Part shown: piece by piece, positions 56,058 to 64,000 of the stretch
Numbering within the stretch: the first letter of the stretch is position 1
How the letters are laid out: every line of letters starts with the position of its first letter
NCBI RefSeq assembly: GCF_004297405.1
Contig: NZ_SCVC01000002.1
Location: 27,505-91,504 of the forward strand
Direction: 5' to 3'
Source: Reyranella sp.
GTDB lineage: Bacteria; Pseudomonadota; Alphaproteobacteria; Reyranellales; Reyranellaceae
DNA length: 64,000 nt
The notes under the pieces: generated by a model
Databases searched by the model: none
Told to the model about the DNA's origin: nothing
What the model saw: only the letters and a program-made list of their open reading frames with translations
Translations under genes and position numbers: made by a program

Positions 56058-56912
56058 TCACGCTGCCAAAAGCGATCGCCGGCGTTGCCAGGCGATGTAG
56101 GGGATGCAGACAAGGGTGGCGATGAGCAGATAGAGCAGGATGACGCCGACGAACTGCTCGTTGGGAAAGTTCACGGCCGCGATCGACAGCGCAATCGCGG
56201 GATGGCGCGACGCGGTCGACAGCGCCAGCACGGTCGAGTGTTCCCGTTCCGGGCCTCCGAGAAGGTGGCCCACTGCAAGCCCGAAGAAGACGAAGGCCGC
56301 GAGCGCGAGCGCCGTGCCGCCGCCGAGGGCATGCCAGATCGCTCCCCAGGTGCCTACCATCAGGACCAATGCAGCCACCACCAATATGGCCGTGGAAGCC
56401 AACCGGATTGGTTTCAGCAGGCGGGCGGCCACGCCCGGCAGAAACGCGCGAACCGCCATGCCGGCGGCCAGGGGTGCCACGATCATCATGAACACAATGC
56501 GCGCGATGGCGCCGGGCGAGACCGCGAGCGGGCGATCGAATATCCGTGTGAGAATCTCGATCGCGAAGGGGATCACGACGATCGCGACCAAGGCCATGAC
56601 GATCAAGAGACCTAGCGCATACGAGGCATGCCCTCCCGCTTTCGTCTCCTTGTTCGGCAACAACGGCGGCACGGGCGAAATGGCCAGGGCGACCAGCGTC
56701 GCCTCGGTTGCGGTGCGCAGATCCAGGATCTTGACCATCACCACCGTGAGCACCGGCATGATCACCAGCACGGACAGCACCGACCGCAGCAGCAGAAGAG
56801 GACGTCTGACGAGATGCATCAGGTCGTCGATCGTGGCCTTCAACCCGTAACCGAACACCGTGCCGAGGATGGCGACCTTGAGGGCAAGAAGGAGCAGCTG
56901 CTGGGTATCCAT
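56058..56912 (-). CDS. Bile acid:sodium symporter (BASS)-like transporter
   Basis: 284 residues with nine or so hydrophobic helices. Characteristic features: an N-terminal ILGTVFGYGLKATIDDL, VALAISPVPPLLPNK with a broken helix (PVPPLLP), and LALSTASRHPAIALSIA, which corresponds to the second crossover region of the fold. BASS proteins import organic anions with sodium. It follows the arylsulfatase gene in the same direction with about 100 bases between, so it may carry the sulfated substrate (inference). Confidence 0.85.
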   Translation of the reverse strand: MDTQQLLLLALKVAILGTVFGYGLKATIDDLMHLVRRPLLLLRSVLSVLVIMPVLTVVMVKILDLRTATEATLVALAISPVPPLLPNKETKAGGHASYALGLLIVMALVAIVVIPFAIEILTRIFDRPLAVSPGAIARIVFMMIVAPLAAGMAVRAFLPGVAARLLKPIRLASTAILVVAALVLMVGTWGAIWHALGGGTALALAAFVFFGLAVGHLLGGPEREHSTVLALSTASRHPAIALSIAAVNFPNEQFVGVILLYLLIATLVCIPYIAWQRRRSLLAA

Positions 56913-57016
56913 GGCTCTGCTGTCCCTCCGAGTTGGCCACTCAAACGATGTTCAGCCGGACGCTGGCAGACAAGGCGCAGGCCGGCGTGGACGCGACGCC
57001 GGCACGCTTCCGTCTC

Positions 57017-58522
57017 CTAGCCGCCGGCCGACGCTTCCGTCATCTTCTTGACCACCTGGTCGATGCCGAAGCTCGCCGACTTCTGTCGCGGCGGGAACTC
57101 CTTGAAGGTGGCCAGGAACTCCGCGACGAAGGCTTGCGCGGGAATGAGCATGTAGATGCGCCGGAACATCCAGTCGTAATAGGTGTTCGATGTGATCTGT
57201 GCGTGCTCGTAAGGATCCGTCCGCAGGTTGAAGATATAAGGTGCGCGCAGCACCACGAACGGATCCTGCCAGATCTTGAGGGTGCCCTGGACGCGCTGTT
57301 CCATAAACATCACCTTCCAGTTGTCGTAGCGCAGCGCCGCCACGTCACCGTCATCGGTGAAGTAGACGAAGCCCTTGCGCGGACTCTTCTCCTCCTGGCC
57401 CGTGAGGTGCGGCAGCAGGTTGAAGCCGTCGAGATGGACCTTGAAGGTCCTGTTACCGATCTTGTGGCCCTTCTTCAGCTTTTCCGTGATATCCGGCTCG
57501 CCGGCCAGTGCCAGGATAGTGGGAAACCAGTCCTGGTGGCTGATGATCTCGTTCGACACCGATCCGGCGGCAATCCTACCCGGGAAGCGCACCATGCAGG
57601 GCACGCGATAGGCGCCTTCCCAGCTTGAGTTCTTCTCGTTGCGGTAGGGCGTCGTGCCAGCATCCGGCCAGGTGTTCATGTGCGGGCCGTTGTCGGTGCT
57701 GTACTGCACGAAGGTGTCGTCAGCGATGCCGAGCTTGTCGATGAAGTCGAGCATCTCGCCGATGCACTTGTCATGGTCGATCATCACGTCGTGGTATTCG
57801 GACTGCCAGCGGCCAGCCTGACCCTTGCTTGACGGCTTCACATGTGTCCACGCGTGCATGTGGGAGGTGTTGAACCACACGAAGAACGGTTCATTGGCGT
57901 CATGGGCGGCCTGGATGAAATTCTTGGCCGCGGCGAGGAATTCGTCGTCGCATGTCTCCATCCGCTTGATGGTCAGCGGTCCGGTGTTCTCGATCTTCTG
58001 CCCACCCTTGCCGTCTGCCCAGCAATGCAACACGCCGCGAGGACCGTACTTCCTCTTGAAATTGGGGAAGTCCTTCTCGCTCGGATAGTCTACGTGTTCA
58101 GGTTCTTCATCGGCGTTTAGATGATAGAGATTGCCGAAGAACTCGTCGAAGCCGTGCATCGTTGGCAGGTGTTCGTCGCGATCGCCGAGATGGTTCTTGC
58201 CGAACTGGCCGGTACGATAGCCGAGCGGCTTCAGCGCCTCGGCAATGGTGATGTCCTCGGCCTTGAGGCCGAGATCGGCACCCGGGAGACCCACCTTGGT
58301 AAGGCCTGTGCGCAGACCACATTGCCCCGTGATGAACGAGGCCCGGCCGGCGGTGCAGCTCTGCTCCGCGTAGGAGTCGGTGAAGAGCATGCCTTCTTTG
58401 GCAAGGCGATCGATGTTGGGCGTCTTGTAGCCCATCACGCCCATCGTATAGCAGCTAAGGTTCGACTGACCAATGTCGTCGCCCCACATGACTAGGATGT
58501 TCGGCTTCTTCTTCGTCGCCAT
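57017..58522 (-). CDS. Arylsulfatase (type I sulfatase)
   Basis: 501 residues from ATG 58522 (MATKKKPNILVMWGDDIG); a far upstream start would add non-homologous sequence. The formylglycine motif is CTAGRAS with Cys56, the cysteine-type site activated by formylglycine-generating enzyme; metal and active-site residues lie in GDDIGQ, GKNHLGD and STDNGPHMNTWP. No signal peptide, so it is cytoplasmic like Pseudomonas AtsA, and the sulfate ester must be imported. The BASS transporter is next door. Removes sulfate from an aryl or alkyl ester; the substrate is unknown. Confidence 0.93.
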   Translation of the reverse strand: MATKKKPNILVMWGDDIGQSNLSCYTMGVMGYKTPNIDRLAKEGMLFTDSYAEQSCTAGRASFITGQCGLRTGLTKVGLPGADLGLKAEDITIAEALKPLGYRTGQFGKNHLGDRDEHLPTMHGFDEFFGNLYHLNADEEPEHVDYPSEKDFPNFKRKYGPRGVLHCWADGKGGQKIENTGPLTIKRMETCDDEFLAAAKNFIQAAHDANEPFFVWFNTSHMHAWTHVKPSSKGQAGRWQSEYHDVMIDHDKCIGEMLDFIDKLGIADDTFVQYSTDNGPHMNTWPDAGTTPYRNEKNSSWEGAYRVPCMVRFPGRIAAGSVSNEIISHQDWFPTILALAGEPDITEKLKKGHKIGNRTFKVHLDGFNLLPHLTGQEEKSPRKGFVYFTDDGDVAALRYDNWKVMFMEQRVQGTLKIWQDPFVVLRAPYIFNLRTDPYEHAQITSNTYYDWMFRRIYMLIPAQAFVAEFLATFKEFPPRQKSASFGIDQVVKKMTEASAGG

Positions 58523-58674
58523 TTGCTCGCCCTCCGCCCGAGATTTCAACGATGATGCAGTCCTCGACCCGCATTTCGACCCAATGGGAGCCGAACTTGT
58601 GTCGCCGGCGATCAATCTGGATAGAAAAACGCGTCCCCTGACCGCCGTGAGGGGCGAATCAGGCAATCCGCCGG

Positions 58675-59382
58675 TCAGCGATTCATCAGGGATCGAAGAG
58701 CGTCCGGATGCTTGATGCGAATGCGGCGGTACGACAAATCGATATACCCAGCTTGCTCCAGGCCGCGAAGCGTCGCGCCGAGCGTGGTCCGCGCGACATT
58801 GGCAATATTGGCGAGTTGTTCCTGCCCCACGTCGAGTTCGGCAAGCCATTCGACCGGCGTCTCGCGGCGGCAGCCCGCAAGATGCAGGAGAATGCCGATG
58901 ACCCGCTCTTCGTGATCTCGGCGCATGAGATCATCCGACAGCCCAACAGCCGTATCGAAATGTCCGACCGTCACAAGGTAGAAATGTCGCCACGCTTCCG
59001 GGTTCTCCGCCAATATGACGTTGACTGCAGAGGATGGCAGATACAGCAGCTCGGTCTCGCGGGTTGCCTTCATCCCGACCCGGCGCTGTTGGCCCGAAAG
59101 CGCGGCAATCTCTCCAAACCAGCTCCCCGGGATCAGTAGGCTGGCAACATAGGGGCCGCGTTCTGCCGGTGCGATCTCGACCGCAACGCCGCCGCTCACG
59201 AACCCGAACATGCCTCCAGCGACATCTCCGAGACTGTAGATCTGCTCTCCCGCCGGAACGACACGATACTGGCATTGCTCGATGACACGTCTCTGAAACG
59301 CAGGCTTCATTCTACTTAACCATCCACGCCTGAGCATGAGCGCCTTTGCTGCGGTGCCATTCTTCATTCGTTCCTCAAACAT
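58675..59382 (-). CDS. Crp/Fnr-family transcription regulator 1
   Basis: 235 residues. The cyclic-nucleotide-binding-like barrel (VVPAGEQIYSLGDVAGGMFGFVSGG, GSWFGEIAALSGQQRR) lacks the usual R-S pair for cAMP. The C-terminal winged helix is DVGQEQLANIANVARTTLGATLRGLEQAG with recognition helix ARTTLGATL, ending LSYRRIRIKHPDALRSLM. 153 bases upstream of the sulfatase and in the same direction, so it may control it. A close paralogue lies immediately upstream. Confidence 0.93.
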   Translation of the reverse strand: MFEERMKNGTAAKALMLRRGWLSRMKPAFQRRVIEQCQYRVVPAGEQIYSLGDVAGGMFGFVSGGVAVEIAPAERGPYVASLLIPGSWFGEIAALSGQQRRVGMKATRETELLYLPSSAVNVILAENPEAWRHFYLVTVGHFDTAVGLSDDLMRRDHEERVIGILLHLAGCRRETPVEWLAELDVGQEQLANIANVARTTLGATLRGLEQAGYIDLSYRRIRIKHPDALRSLMNR

Positions 59383-59437
59383 GGCGCTGATAAGTCGTAA
59401 CGGACCAGGTTTCAGAAGCAGCGGTTCAACGTTGCCA

Positions 59438-60133
59438 TCATTCGCTTAGCTGCGATCTCAGGACGTCCGGTGCCAGGACCTGAATGCGGCGGTAGGCCAG
59501 TTCGATATGGCCTGCTTTCTCGAGATCGCGCAGCACCGCACCTGTCACGGTGCGCCCTATATTGGCAATTCTCGCCACCTCCTCCTGGCCAACTTCGAGA
59601 TCGATGCGCCGTGCATCGGGCGGTGTAACCTGGCGGCAGCCGCCGAAATGCAGAAGGATCGCGGCCACGCGTTGCGCGTGATCGCGACGCAAGACGTCGT
59701 CGAGAAGCGAGGTGACCTTCTGGAGGTCGCTCAACGACAATCGGGCGAACATTCGCCAGCGGCCTGGCACCTCTCGGATGAGATCGTCGATCGCCTGTTT
59801 GGGCAGGAAAAGCAGTTCGGAGTCACGGGTTGCCTTCAGGCCGGCCTGCTGGAAGCCGGTGATCACGCCGCGATATCCAAGCCAGGCACCAGGTTCGGCG
59901 AAGAACGCAAGATACGGCGCCCGTTCCGCCGGGGCGATCTCGATGCCGACACGGCCCGCTCCCACCCCGTAAAGCCCGGTTGCGTGATCTCCGATCCTGT
60001 AGATCGTAGTCCCCGCCCTGACTTTCCTGAGCTGGCAACGCTCGAGAACCGCCTGCTTGAACCCGGCCGGCTTCTTGCTCAACCATCCGATCCTGCAGAC
60101 GACTTCTGCTGATGTTTGCATGGCGTTCACCAC
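59438..60133 (-). CDS. Crp/Fnr-family transcription regulator 2
   Basis: 231 residues, aligned over its whole length with regulator 1: GWLSKKPAGFKQAVLERCQLRKV, IYRIGDHATGLYGVGAGRVGIEIAPAERAPY, EVGQEEVARIANIGRTVTGAVLRDLEKAG, ELAYRRIQVLAPDVL. The pair arose by tandem duplication. Start is ATG 60133 or 60121. Both lack Fnr-type N-terminal cysteines for an iron-sulfur cluster. They may respond to different signals at shared sites. Confidence 0.92.
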   Translation of the reverse strand: MVNAMQTSAEVVCRIGWLSKKPAGFKQAVLERCQLRKVRAGTTIYRIGDHATGLYGVGAGRVGIEIAPAERAPYLAFFAEPGAWLGYRGVITGFQQAGLKATRDSELLFLPKQAIDDLIREVPGRWRMFARLSLSDLQKVTSLLDDVLRRDHAQRVAAILLHFGGCRQVTPPDARRIDLEVGQEEVARIANIGRTVTGAVLRDLEKAGHIELAYRRIQVLAPDVLRSQLSE

Positions 60134-60194
60134 TTCATGATTTCATCGATGCAAGCGGGTCGATCATCGGCTGGGTACTCGCACGGATCATGCC

Positions 60195-60625
60195 TCAACT
60201 CGGATGGTCGAGGTCAAGCGTCATCCATAGAGTGGCGGCCAACGCGAATCCGTAAACGAAGCTAAGGACCGGGAAGCGACGACCGATCTGCCGGTTAACG
60301 AAGGACATCAGGACGAGCGCCTGAGCGGTTGTGATCAGCAGCACCACCTTGAGCAACAGCATCACCACGAGCATGAGCTGAGGGCTGCCCGCCGTGCCGC
60401 GAAGCGCGATGTCCCAGAGGCGATCGTGCTGGGCCCTCTCCCCGGCCAACAGCGCTGCGGTCTTGGCGGCATCGTGGCTGCGGCCCGCACTGGCGCAAAA
60501 GTGGCGCCGCTTATGACGCCGAGCTGCTTGTCGAACTCCGGTCCATCGCGGCCGATGTGCCGGCCGAGGCGGAAACCAACTTCGCAGGCAAGAAACGCGC
60601 CGACGATCGGGAACACCGGCTGCAC
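60195..60625 (-). pseudogene. DUF4239 (bestrophin-like) membrane protein remnant
   Basis: The N-terminal frame (from ATG 60625: MQPVFPIVGAFLACEVGFRLG, HIGRDGPEFDKQLGVISGATFA) matches the beginning of DUF4239 proteins; the sense then shifts to another frame containing LLAGERAQHDRLWDIALRG, LMLVVMLLLKVVLLITTAQAL, and a C-terminal VYGFALAATLWMTLDLDHPS typical of the DUF4239 end. About 90 central residues and the second helix are missing, so the gene has a deletion plus frameshift. Confidence 0.7.
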
Positions 60626-60756
60626 AATCTATGAAAACACGCACCCCACCCCCGCGGGCGACAAGGCCGCTCATTGCGGACATTATGCATTGTGCCCGAT
60701 TCTGCGACGGCTACCGCTACCGCTTGCCTATCGATGGATACACAACGGCTATCCAC

Positions 60757-61938
60757 TTAAAGGATGATTTCAACGGCCTGCATAATGAGGGAGCGGAAGG
60801 AGACGATCGTAAAAGTGAGCGGTAAGAGCGGCAACGCAGTAATGATCGCGAGCTGAATAGGCAGCTTGAGGCCGAACGGAACCAGCCTCGTCTCCTGCAC
60901 GATCTCGTAGCCTGTCGCGAGATCGGCGAGCGACTGCATGTCGCCGCTCCCCAGCATCGGCTCGTCGACCGGCCTTTTGCCCTGGATCCACTTCTCGTGG
61001 AAGGCCTGCGTGTACCGTGCCGAGAGAAGCCCGTACTCGCCACGACCCTGGCGCCTGGCGACCAAGAGCGGCGCCGCAAAGACACACAAAGGCGCGATGA
61101 TCACTGCCACGACGCAACATACGAGCACGAACGCCTCGACCTGGAAGTCGAGCGCACTACTGCCCTGGAGCACGCGTTCACCAATCCAGCCGGACAGCAG
61201 GGCGCCATGCGCGAGCAACAACGGCGTAAAGGAATAGGTGCTGTTGCCTACAAAGCCGAGACCTGCAGCCCGGTCGGCGTGGGTCGGGATGAGATTGAGC
61301 TTCAGGCACGAGATGCGCCACAGCGTGACGGCCCAGATGACCAATCGCATGTACCAGCGGTAGCCGACAAACTGGAATAATGGGATCGAGACGAACGCAT
61401 ACCAGTAGCCCGGCAGGGTCAAGGAGAGACCGCCGCCGCCGTCGGGCGCCGCGTACCAAGTCGCGCCTCCGAAGGCGATCTGGGAGCGCCACAGCCATTG
61501 GCCCACCGTGAAGGCAAGGATCAGAATCGCACCCTCCAGGAATATCGAATTGCGGCACCGCAAGGCCTGCTCGATGATGGCGTTGAACTTCGGCTGCTCC
61601 TCGAGCGGGACAATCCTGCGCTCAATGAAATGCCGGATGACGTGGCGTAGGCGCCGATGCACCGGCAATTCGGCTGCGAATAGCAACGGCAGCACGACGA
61701 GTAGCCGGACCTGGCCTTCGATATCGTAAAGAAACGGCACGAAGCCCTTTCCGGGGAGCAGCTTTCCATCCATTGCCGCGAGGACGAGGAGCGGCAGCCA
61801 GGCGAACAAGGTCAGCACTAGGATGCGGCGTTCCAGGAAGCCGACCGGCGGTCGCAACAACTTCGAGCGCAAGAGGAGCTGATAGAGCGGGCCGCCTGCG
61901 ATGAGTGAGAAGTCGGGGCTCTTCGGAAATTGTGACAT
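60757..61938 (-). CDS. Integral membrane protein of unknown function
   Basis: 393 residues, intact, with about seven membrane helices. Helices include ILVLTLFAWLPLLVLAAMDG, VRLLVVLPLLFAAELPVHRRL, GYWYAFVSIPLFQFVGYRW and VEAFVLVCCVVAVIIAPLCVFAAPLL; the loop LIPTHADRAAGLGFVGN and the charged YTQAFHEKWIQGKRPVDEPMLG are distinctive. I do not recognise a family. Downstream is the DUF4239 remnant, upstream an intergenic region with a regulator fragment. Transport or signalling is possible; nothing points to a substrate. Confidence 0.75.
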   Translation of the reverse strand: MSQFPKSPDFSLIAGGPLYQLLLRSKLLRPPVGFLERRILVLTLFAWLPLLVLAAMDGKLLPGKGFVPFLYDIEGQVRLLVVLPLLFAAELPVHRRLRHVIRHFIERRIVPLEEQPKFNAIIEQALRCRNSIFLEGAILILAFTVGQWLWRSQIAFGGATWYAAPDGGGGLSLTLPGYWYAFVSIPLFQFVGYRWYMRLVIWAVTLWRISCLKLNLIPTHADRAAGLGFVGNSTYSFTPLLLAHGALLSGWIGERVLQGSSALDFQVEAFVLVCCVVAVIIAPLCVFAAPLLVARRQGRGEYGLLSARYTQAFHEKWIQGKRPVDEPMLGSGDMQSLADLATGYEIVQETRLVPFGLKLPIQLAIITALPLLPLTFTIVSFRSLIMQAVEIIL

Positions 61939-62578
61939 AGTCGGACGATCCTACTTTCACTTCAGCAGCTGGCTGAGGAGCAGACATAGGACGTCGACAG
62001 GCAGACGCCGCGCACCGGATGGACGATCCGCAGCATAGATGCTCGAGATTCGATCATGCCCCTCCCCATCCGGCCGGCGTCAAGACGGCGTCGCGTCGTT
62101 GCGCGGCGATCGTCTACTCGACGGCGCCATCAGGCCTCCGAGACCGACCGTGGCGGCCAAGAGAGAAAGGCCGCCACGAGTCCACCGTATGCCCAGCGGC
62201 CCATTGAGCACCGGTCGCTTTGCATAGCCAACTGCCACACCGGCACTCGATGGTTTCGATAGCTTACAATCCGAGCCCAGATTGCCCGCGAGCGATCAAT
62301 TGTCCCCTGGTCAGCCCTACTGGCTGAGTATCGCTTTCAATGCTTCTGGCTCCAGAATTCGAATCCGACAGTACGACAATCCGGTGCTGCTCGCTCGCAT
62401 GCTCGGCCCCCCATTCTCTTTCCTGCGCGGATCGGCGGCAGCGGCCGATGGCGCTGCGGCGTTCGACAAGAGCCTGCGCACCCGCACGGCTTTCTCCGAG
62501 CATAGCCGGGTTTCTGACGGGGTCTTCTCTGAGGTGCATTTGGTGTCGTGTCGCAACGTGCGTCGTGACCACTGGCCG
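61939..62578. other. Intergenic region with a regulator fragment
   Basis: 640 bases without an intact gene. The only recognisable element is the Crp/Fnr C-terminal fragment at 62317-62400. Upstream of 61938 should lie the promoter for the membrane protein. Confidence 0.5.
62317..62400 (-). pseudogene. Crp/Fnr C-terminal fragment (third paralogue)
   Basis: The minus strand encodes TGLSYCRIRILEPEALKAIL and a stop, aligning with LSYRRIRIKHPDALRSLM and LAYRRIQVLAPDVLRSQL at the ends of the two complete regulators. No HTH or barrel is found upstream in any frame. A remnant of a third copy is the simplest explanation, though the match is short. Confidence 0.5.
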
Positions 62579-62899
62579 CTATTCGTCGAGTTCGATCTCT
62601 AAGGCCATGATCAGGATGAAGCCCAGCGCGTTGGTGATGACGCCCGAGGGCACCCAATCGACCTGGCGTATGAGGTAAGGCTCGACGCTGATGTGCTTAT
62701 CTATGGGGAACGTCGTCCCCAGTGTCAGGCGATAGCGGGCGAACTGGCCGTAGCGCGTGTCGAAGAACACCTCGGCCGAAGTGTAGGGCGTGAAGGTGTA
62801 GTTTCCGATCGTGACGTCGCGCTGGACCTGCAGTCGCTCGCGCAAGCGCACCGCGAAGCCACTGTCCAGCCAGCGGAAGTCCTCACGCGTGGCCGTCAT
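62579..62899 (-). pseudogene. DUF2490-like outer-membrane protein, C-terminal part
   Basis: About 106 residues from 62899: REDFRWLDSGFAVRLRERLQ, TFTPYTSAEVFFDTRYG, YRLTLGTTFPI, SVEPYLIRQVDWVPSG and the barrel-type end ALGFILIMALEIELDE. These are the last strands of a DUF2490 beta-barrel-like protein, which normally has about 200-250 residues and a signal peptide; the N-terminal half is absent. Truncation coincides with that of the divergent HlyD-like fragment. Confidence 0.75.
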
Positions 62900-63578
62900 G
62901 CTGCTTATCCTTACTTTGCTGTTTACTCCCTGGCGCGGGCGGGTCGACGTGCCAGGGCTTCTCAGGGCCGAACAACAGGCTGTACTGCTCGCCGCCGAAC
63001 CGGGACGGCTGGTTGCCATGGCCAAGCAGAACACACAGGTCTCGGAGGCGGCAGCGGCGCTGTGGCGTTCAGAGACGCGCGCGGCGACCCTGGTGGTCCG
63101 GGCACCCTTTGCCGGCGAGCTCAAAGACGTCCCGCCAGACCTGCGCATTGGCGATGATATCCGCCGGTTGGAGCGGCCCGGTATCCTGATCGCCTCAACG
63201 GTCGCCGTTGTGGAGGCTTATGTCACGGAGGCCGATCTCGATCGTGTCCGAACTGGCGCCTCGGCACGACTGATCCTGCTGGACGGCCGCACCCTGCCCC
63301 TCGTTGTCAGCGAGGTCGCGCACATTTCGACACGTGCCCTCGATGTAGCGGAGCTGGCTTCGACCAATGAAGGGCCTATTGCCGTTCGACGTGGCACTGG
63401 CGGCACACTCGTCCCCGAGCGAGCTATCTATCGGGTTATCCTTGCCACCAGCGATCCCTCAGCAGAGACAACGTCACGACTGGCTGGGCGGATCGTCATC
63501 GAGGCCGCACCGCGCAGCTTCATCGACATCCTCTATCGCAAGGCAGTAGCGTTGATCATTCGAGAGTCTTCGATGTAG
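62898..63578 (+). pseudogene. HlyD-like C-terminal part of an M50-type peptidase/secretion protein
   Basis: 226 codons from ATG 62898. A membrane segment (MLLILTLLFTPW) leads into RGRVDVPGLLRAEQQAVLLA and EPGRLV, the start of the HlyD-like domain of M50 zinc-metalloprotease fusions; the helical hairpin is reduced to a few residues before VVRAPFAGELKDVPPDL, and the barrel (VAVVEAYVTEADLDRV, LPLVVSEVAHISTRALDV, GRIVIEAAPRSFIDILYRKA) is complete. The N-terminal protease with HExxH is missing, so the gene is truncated and internally deleted. Confidence 0.65.
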
Positions 63579-64000
63579 GGACCGAAGGCAGCCGGCACCG
63601 ACGCTGAGCCTAAGCCCGTCATCCGAAAGGACTGTCATGCTCAATTAAGCTGCATGTCTGCCATTGCCGTAGTTGACGGCTTCATGGGGACTGAAAGGAT
63701 CACCTACATCGTCGAACACATGAACCAAGCCCATAAAAAGGCTCTGGTTCGTTCAGCAACGACTAACGATAAATTGTTCGATAGATGAAGGTCTTTACAG
63801 AGCCAGACAATCGAACTGGACGTGCCCAATTCACCTCACCCAGCGCGGCAAAGCGATCGGTCCGGAGCGGCCAATCTACAAGAACGTCAATCGTTCTCGC
63901 CGCTCAATCTTCTAAGTTTGGGCAGTTGCTGACTGGCGGTCACCCTAGCCTCGGGGGGTGCAGCCCGTCGCACAACGCGAATGCCTTTGAGCCAAAGGCG
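63579..64000. other. Right-edge region, no gene seen
   Basis: 422 bases with stops in all frames beyond short lengths and no recognisable protein or RNA. By eye it is less GC-rich than the left part of the window. Confidence 0.5.

Overview
The window reads as a chromosomal segment of a GC-rich alphaproteobacterium (Hyphomicrobiales/Rhodospirillales-like; a Reyranella- or Bradyrhizobium-type genome would fit, but genus is a guess). The main evidence is the typical alphaproteobacterial block dcd-murA-DUF2948-hisG-hisD-UPF0262-LMW phosphatase, then infA-maf-rng-yacG-tRNA-Phe (28-38 kb, minus strand).

Layout. 0-7.7 kb: the 3' part of a fully reducing modular type I polyketide synthase (no thioesterase) overlapping a PLP-dependent alpha-oxoamine synthase, a likely polyketide-plus-amino-acid chain-release pair. 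7.7-16.8 kb: a large beta-helix/PPV-repeat/DUF4114 secreted protein, an Asp/Asn beta-hydroxylase-like dioxygenase, two glycosyltransferases, a cold-shock protein and a fatty-acid desaturase; several are lipid or glycan tailoring genes. 16.8-28.0 kb: an island bounded by a degenerate 44-bp copy of the tRNA-Phe 3' end and by tRNA-Phe itself. It holds a long coiled-coil protein, a small hydrolase and a decaying prophage remnant: lysis genes and a large virion protein are broken by in-frame stops and frameshifts, while tail-fibre and tail-spike genes look intact. 28.0-37.8 kb: the conserved housekeeping block, interrupted by three small secreted-protein genes on the plus strand.

37.9-44.5 kb: a complete TetR-controlled RND efflux operon (regulator, outer-membrane factor, adaptor, permease) with a visible palindromic operator candidate. 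44.5-50.8 kb: MmgE/PrpD, an HXXEE membrane protein, and an acyl-CoA type operon (enoyl-CoA hydratase, AtuA-like protein, GNAT) divergent from a double-hotdog thioesterase. 50.8-53.9 kb: a phosphorelay (hybrid kinase, Hpt, divergent OmpR-type regulator), then a CAU-anticodon tRNA.

54-64 kb: an accessory, partly decaying region with a frameshifted LysR gene, a frameshifted membrane-protein gene, a BASS-type transporter, a cytoplasmic arylsulfatase, two tandem Crp/Fnr regulators, a DUF4239 remnant, an unknown membrane protein, and two gene fragments (DUF2490 and HlyD-like) that meet head to head at one point. No CRISPR array, rRNA, intact integrase or transposase was seen.
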